DNA of 64,000 bases from contig OY856186.1 in NCBI GenBank assembly GCA_963693315.1, forward strand, positions 74,005,475 through 74,069,474, in the 5' to 3' direction. This stretch comes from Diogma glabrata. Lineage: Eukaryota; Arthropoda; Insecta; Diptera; Cylindrotomidae. A program made the translations under genes and the position numbers. Shown here one piece after another: positions 61,442 through 64,000 of the stretch (the stretch's first letter is position 1; every line of letters starts with the position of its first letter). Under the pieces are notes generated by a model that saw nothing but the letters and a program-made list of their open reading frames with translations, was not told the origin of the DNA and ran no database searches.

Positions 61442-61442
61442 T
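60929..61442 (-). repeat. 262-bp tandem duplication in LINE endonuclease
   Basis: 60929-61190 and 61191-61442 are near-identical and both encode the first endonuclease motifs. Both carry the same frameshift between FLTETQV and ENSLFIES, so that lesion predates the duplication. Confidence 0.85.
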
Positions 61443-62011
61443 TGATTCATACATGTGTTGTCCCTGCAAATACCGTCGACGTGCCGCTTTATGGACGTGT
61501 GGATCGCGCAAATTTGCTTTACCACTTGCAGACTTATATCTTTTCGGTTGTACTGTCATATATATATAAAAGGTTTATTTTATTTTTTTATGTTTTATTT
61601 TAAAATGGATAACTAAGTAAAAAATCCTATCATACAATAAAATATGACATATGCCCATATTTCATGATAAGATGAAGAAACAATAGCAAAATAATAAGCG
61701 AAAAACAAATTGTCAGAAATTTGCAGAAAACAAAACAGAACTAATTGCCAATAATCCAGCTGATGCAGGGCACCCCAGACGCACCGCTCACCACCTTAAT
61801 CGAGGCACAAAGCCCACACATAATTACGTGATGGTCTGATTCCTCGGAAGAGCTAATGAGCGATACCACTACGGAACGCTGCCCAGCTAAGACTGGAAGT
61901 GCTGCCGTTGACTAATTAAAGTTCGTCCGGCAGCATCCTAAGATATCATCTTGGCTAATGACATCTCCTGCCAATGCCAGTGGTATGTGATATCTCACGC
62001 TAACTCATATG
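61443..62011. other. Region between LINE 5' end and hAT relic
   Basis: No gene. GC-richer patches around 61475-61520 and 61765-61990 may be LINE leader and hAT 3' region; not assignable. Confidence 0.35.
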
Positions 62012-63460
62012 TCAATGGCAGGGCAATATGTCAAGGGCAATATGCCAAGGGCAGGGCGATATGCCAAGATTGTTAAGCCTCGTTTGGGTCATTGTTGCCA
62101 GCAAGTAATTTTTAATTAATTTGAATTTGCTGAAACTCCTCTCACTCGAAGCCACTGATACGCAAATAGTCATAAATAACTTTAGTGCAACCTTAAGATT
62201 CGGAAGAAATTTTGTCAAATCCCATTCCACGATCAATTTCAAAATGTCTATAGGCACACCCAGTTAGAAACTGTTACATTGGCCGCTTTTAAATGCCTTC
62301 TCAACCTTAGTATCTCTATGACGACAGAACTCGTCACTCTGATACCTCATCATAAAAACCGGTAAATTTTGATTCAGATAATTGCAACTCTTCACTGTTT
62401 GCCAAAAGCCCAGTGTTTGTCAGCACAACCTCGAACAATGAAGCTACATCTTGGACTGACTTTAATCTTGTTCGGAGTTCAACATTGAATCGGGCAAGAC
62501 ATTCACACATGTCCTTTTTAAGTTCAGCTCTTAGTGTCAGTCCTACATCAGGGGCCAACTCACCAGCCATTCGTTTTTTACGCCGAATTCGTCTTTCAAT
62601 TAGAATGTCGTAGTCCGCCTATTTTTTCACAGCAAATTCTATTGCCTTTGCATCTTCTACAATATGACTAGGTTTTTCTTCAATATAAAGACGAATTTAC
62701 TGTATTTTTATAACTAAATAATCAATATTCAAGCCTGTGGTTTGCAATACAATCCAAGCACAATTTATTCCCCTTAAAACATCATTCCGAAACAAAAGAT
62801 AGCAAAGAAATGGAAAATCACACACAATCACCACGCATAAAGTTCTGTGCAGCGCCTCTAGTGTCTACATTTTCTTGTTGATCACTTAATTTCTCAATTG
62901 CAGCCACAATCCCAATAAAATTTTCATCCAATACTTTAACTGAAGCATAAAGAGCATTCCAACGCGTTGTTGAGAGTCTTTTAAAAGTTGCTTTGCTGTC
63001 TTTAACAAGCACTTCCCAGCGGCTAGTCGAAGCAGAAAAAAATGCGAAAATTCCACTGTTCCAAAAAATGTTACAAAAGCTACATTTTGTGCAAATGAGT
63101 GTTGGTCACATAAATTAATTGAATGATCTATACACCAACAAATATTGCTTTGTTGTTTTTTGTTTTAATAATATCTTGCACTCCTCCATGTATATCACTC
63201 ATAACAGCTGAATTATCATAACCTTGGGAACGACAATTCATCACGTCTAAACCGTCATTTTCAAGATTTTTAAGAATTTCATCGCTTAAATCAGCGGCTT
63301 TTTTTCCATGTAAAGGAAAAAATCCAAGGAATACTTCTTTGATTTCCACTTTTCTATCATCAATTTTCACATAACATAGAATCACGTAGAATCACTTCTG
63401 ACATTTGATCAATATGTGAAATGTCAGGTGTGCTATCAAACATAATTCCAAATATTTAGC
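62012..63460 (-). pseudogene. ZMYM1-like hAT transposase relic
   Basis: Minus-strand pieces in order. Near 63450 is IFGIMFDSTPDISHIDQMSE, then LHGKKAADLSDEI and NCRSQGYDNSAVMSDIHGG (63128-63385), the catalytic RNase-H-like core of ZMYM1-type hAT transposases. Next come LSTTRWNALYASVKVLDE (62818-63012), KKRMAGELAPDVGLTLRAE (62334-62570) and the C-terminal hAT dimerisation motif VSVASSERSFSKFKLIKNYL (62012-62257). Several stops and shifts separate them, so it is inactive. The N-terminal zinc finger is not recognisable within the window. A matching terminus lies at 56306. Confidence 0.88.
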
Positions 63461-64000
63461 CAAAATATTTATATTTTTTTTAATATTTAATTCAAGATGT
63501 GTTCTTTTAATACTACATCATACTTTGACATTAGTTTGATTAGTTCTAAGAAATTGCCTTTATAAAGAGCTTTGTCCTTCATCATATCCACGAAATGCTA
63601 TGTTTTCTTTAGATAAAAACAAAGTTATATCCAACAATCTGGATAAAAGATGTTTCCACTTCTGTTTTTCATTACCTATTAATAGCAAGACTGTGTACCC
63701 TATCGTTTTATGAAATTTTAACCTCGTTTTCAAAGTTTTCCACTTTTCAAAATTGGGTTATTCTAAAAATTGCGAAATCGTTTTTCAATTAAATTAAAAT
63801 ACATAAATGCAAAGTTCGTGAAAATTGGCATTATGTAATTTTAACTTACAATTAAAACGAATTGAAAAAACTAAAGTCAGTCTTCATCGTCAATATGATA
63901 ATATGCCCAAAAACCTAAAATTCGTTTAGAAATTTCGTTTTTTCTACTAATTTACTCTTCTAATAATATAGTCAAGAAAGTAAACGAAATACATCCTGAG
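63461..64000. other. AT-rich end of window
   Basis: May hold decayed N-terminal hAT sequence; no clear frame was seen. Confidence 0.3.

Overview
The window looks like AT-rich nuclear DNA from an animal, most likely an insect. It has spliced genes with GT-AG introns and small exons, long (TA)n tracts, one 200-base run of N from scaffolding, and dense nesting of eukaryotic transposons: LINEs, hAT, a Tc1/mariner-like relic, a piggyBac-like TTAA element, a Foldback-like element and an LTR retrotransposon. I see no bacterial operons, CRISPR arrays, rRNA or tRNA. Only two pieces look like working host genes.

Layout. 1-7195: a large inverted-repeat element (arms about 0.7 kb) whose right arm was later hit by a 1.9-kb hAT copy. 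7196-11900: AT-rich DNA with MITEs, minisatellites and interspersed repeats. 11909-17130: a decayed LINE reverse transcriptase with a second copy of the same hAT in its 3' flank, itself carrying another repeat and the assembly gap. 17970-21960 and 34400-40690: two direct copies of an SLC5 sodium/solute symporter gene. The first is a pseudogene with eight frame-breaking indels. The second is complete: seven exons joining in phase to 573 residues. 22980-30617: a 7.6-kb Foldback/Mutator-like element with a 9-bp target duplication. Its inverted arms are tandem arrays with a three-unit higher-order pattern, and its centre holds a gypsy-like LTR element that keeps a SAP-domain Gag and a protease but has lost reverse transcriptase and integrase. 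31405-36660: two Jockey-type LINE pieces, a long-TIR DNA transposon with an acidic terminal exon, and two MITEs. 40768-42960: LINE scraps, a Tc1/mariner-like transposase relic and an interspersed repeat. 45796-54946 (minus strand): four in-phase exons of an unrecognised host gene; its 8.5-kb intron holds a 2.5-kb TA-flanked transposon and an RTE-like LINE. 56306-63460: a hAT terminus, LINE remains (one split by a TTAA element), and a ZMYM1-type hAT transposase relic.

How it fits together. The host layer is an SLC5 transporter duplication, with one copy dead, and a low-complexity gene of unknown function. The rest is a layered record of transposition. Several insertions can be read exactly from target duplications: 8 bp for both hAT copies, 9 bp for the Foldback-like element, 4 bp for the LTR element, TTAA, TA, 16 bp for the RTE-like LINE, and about 14 bp for the Jockey LINE. 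All calls come from reading the sequence; no database search was run.
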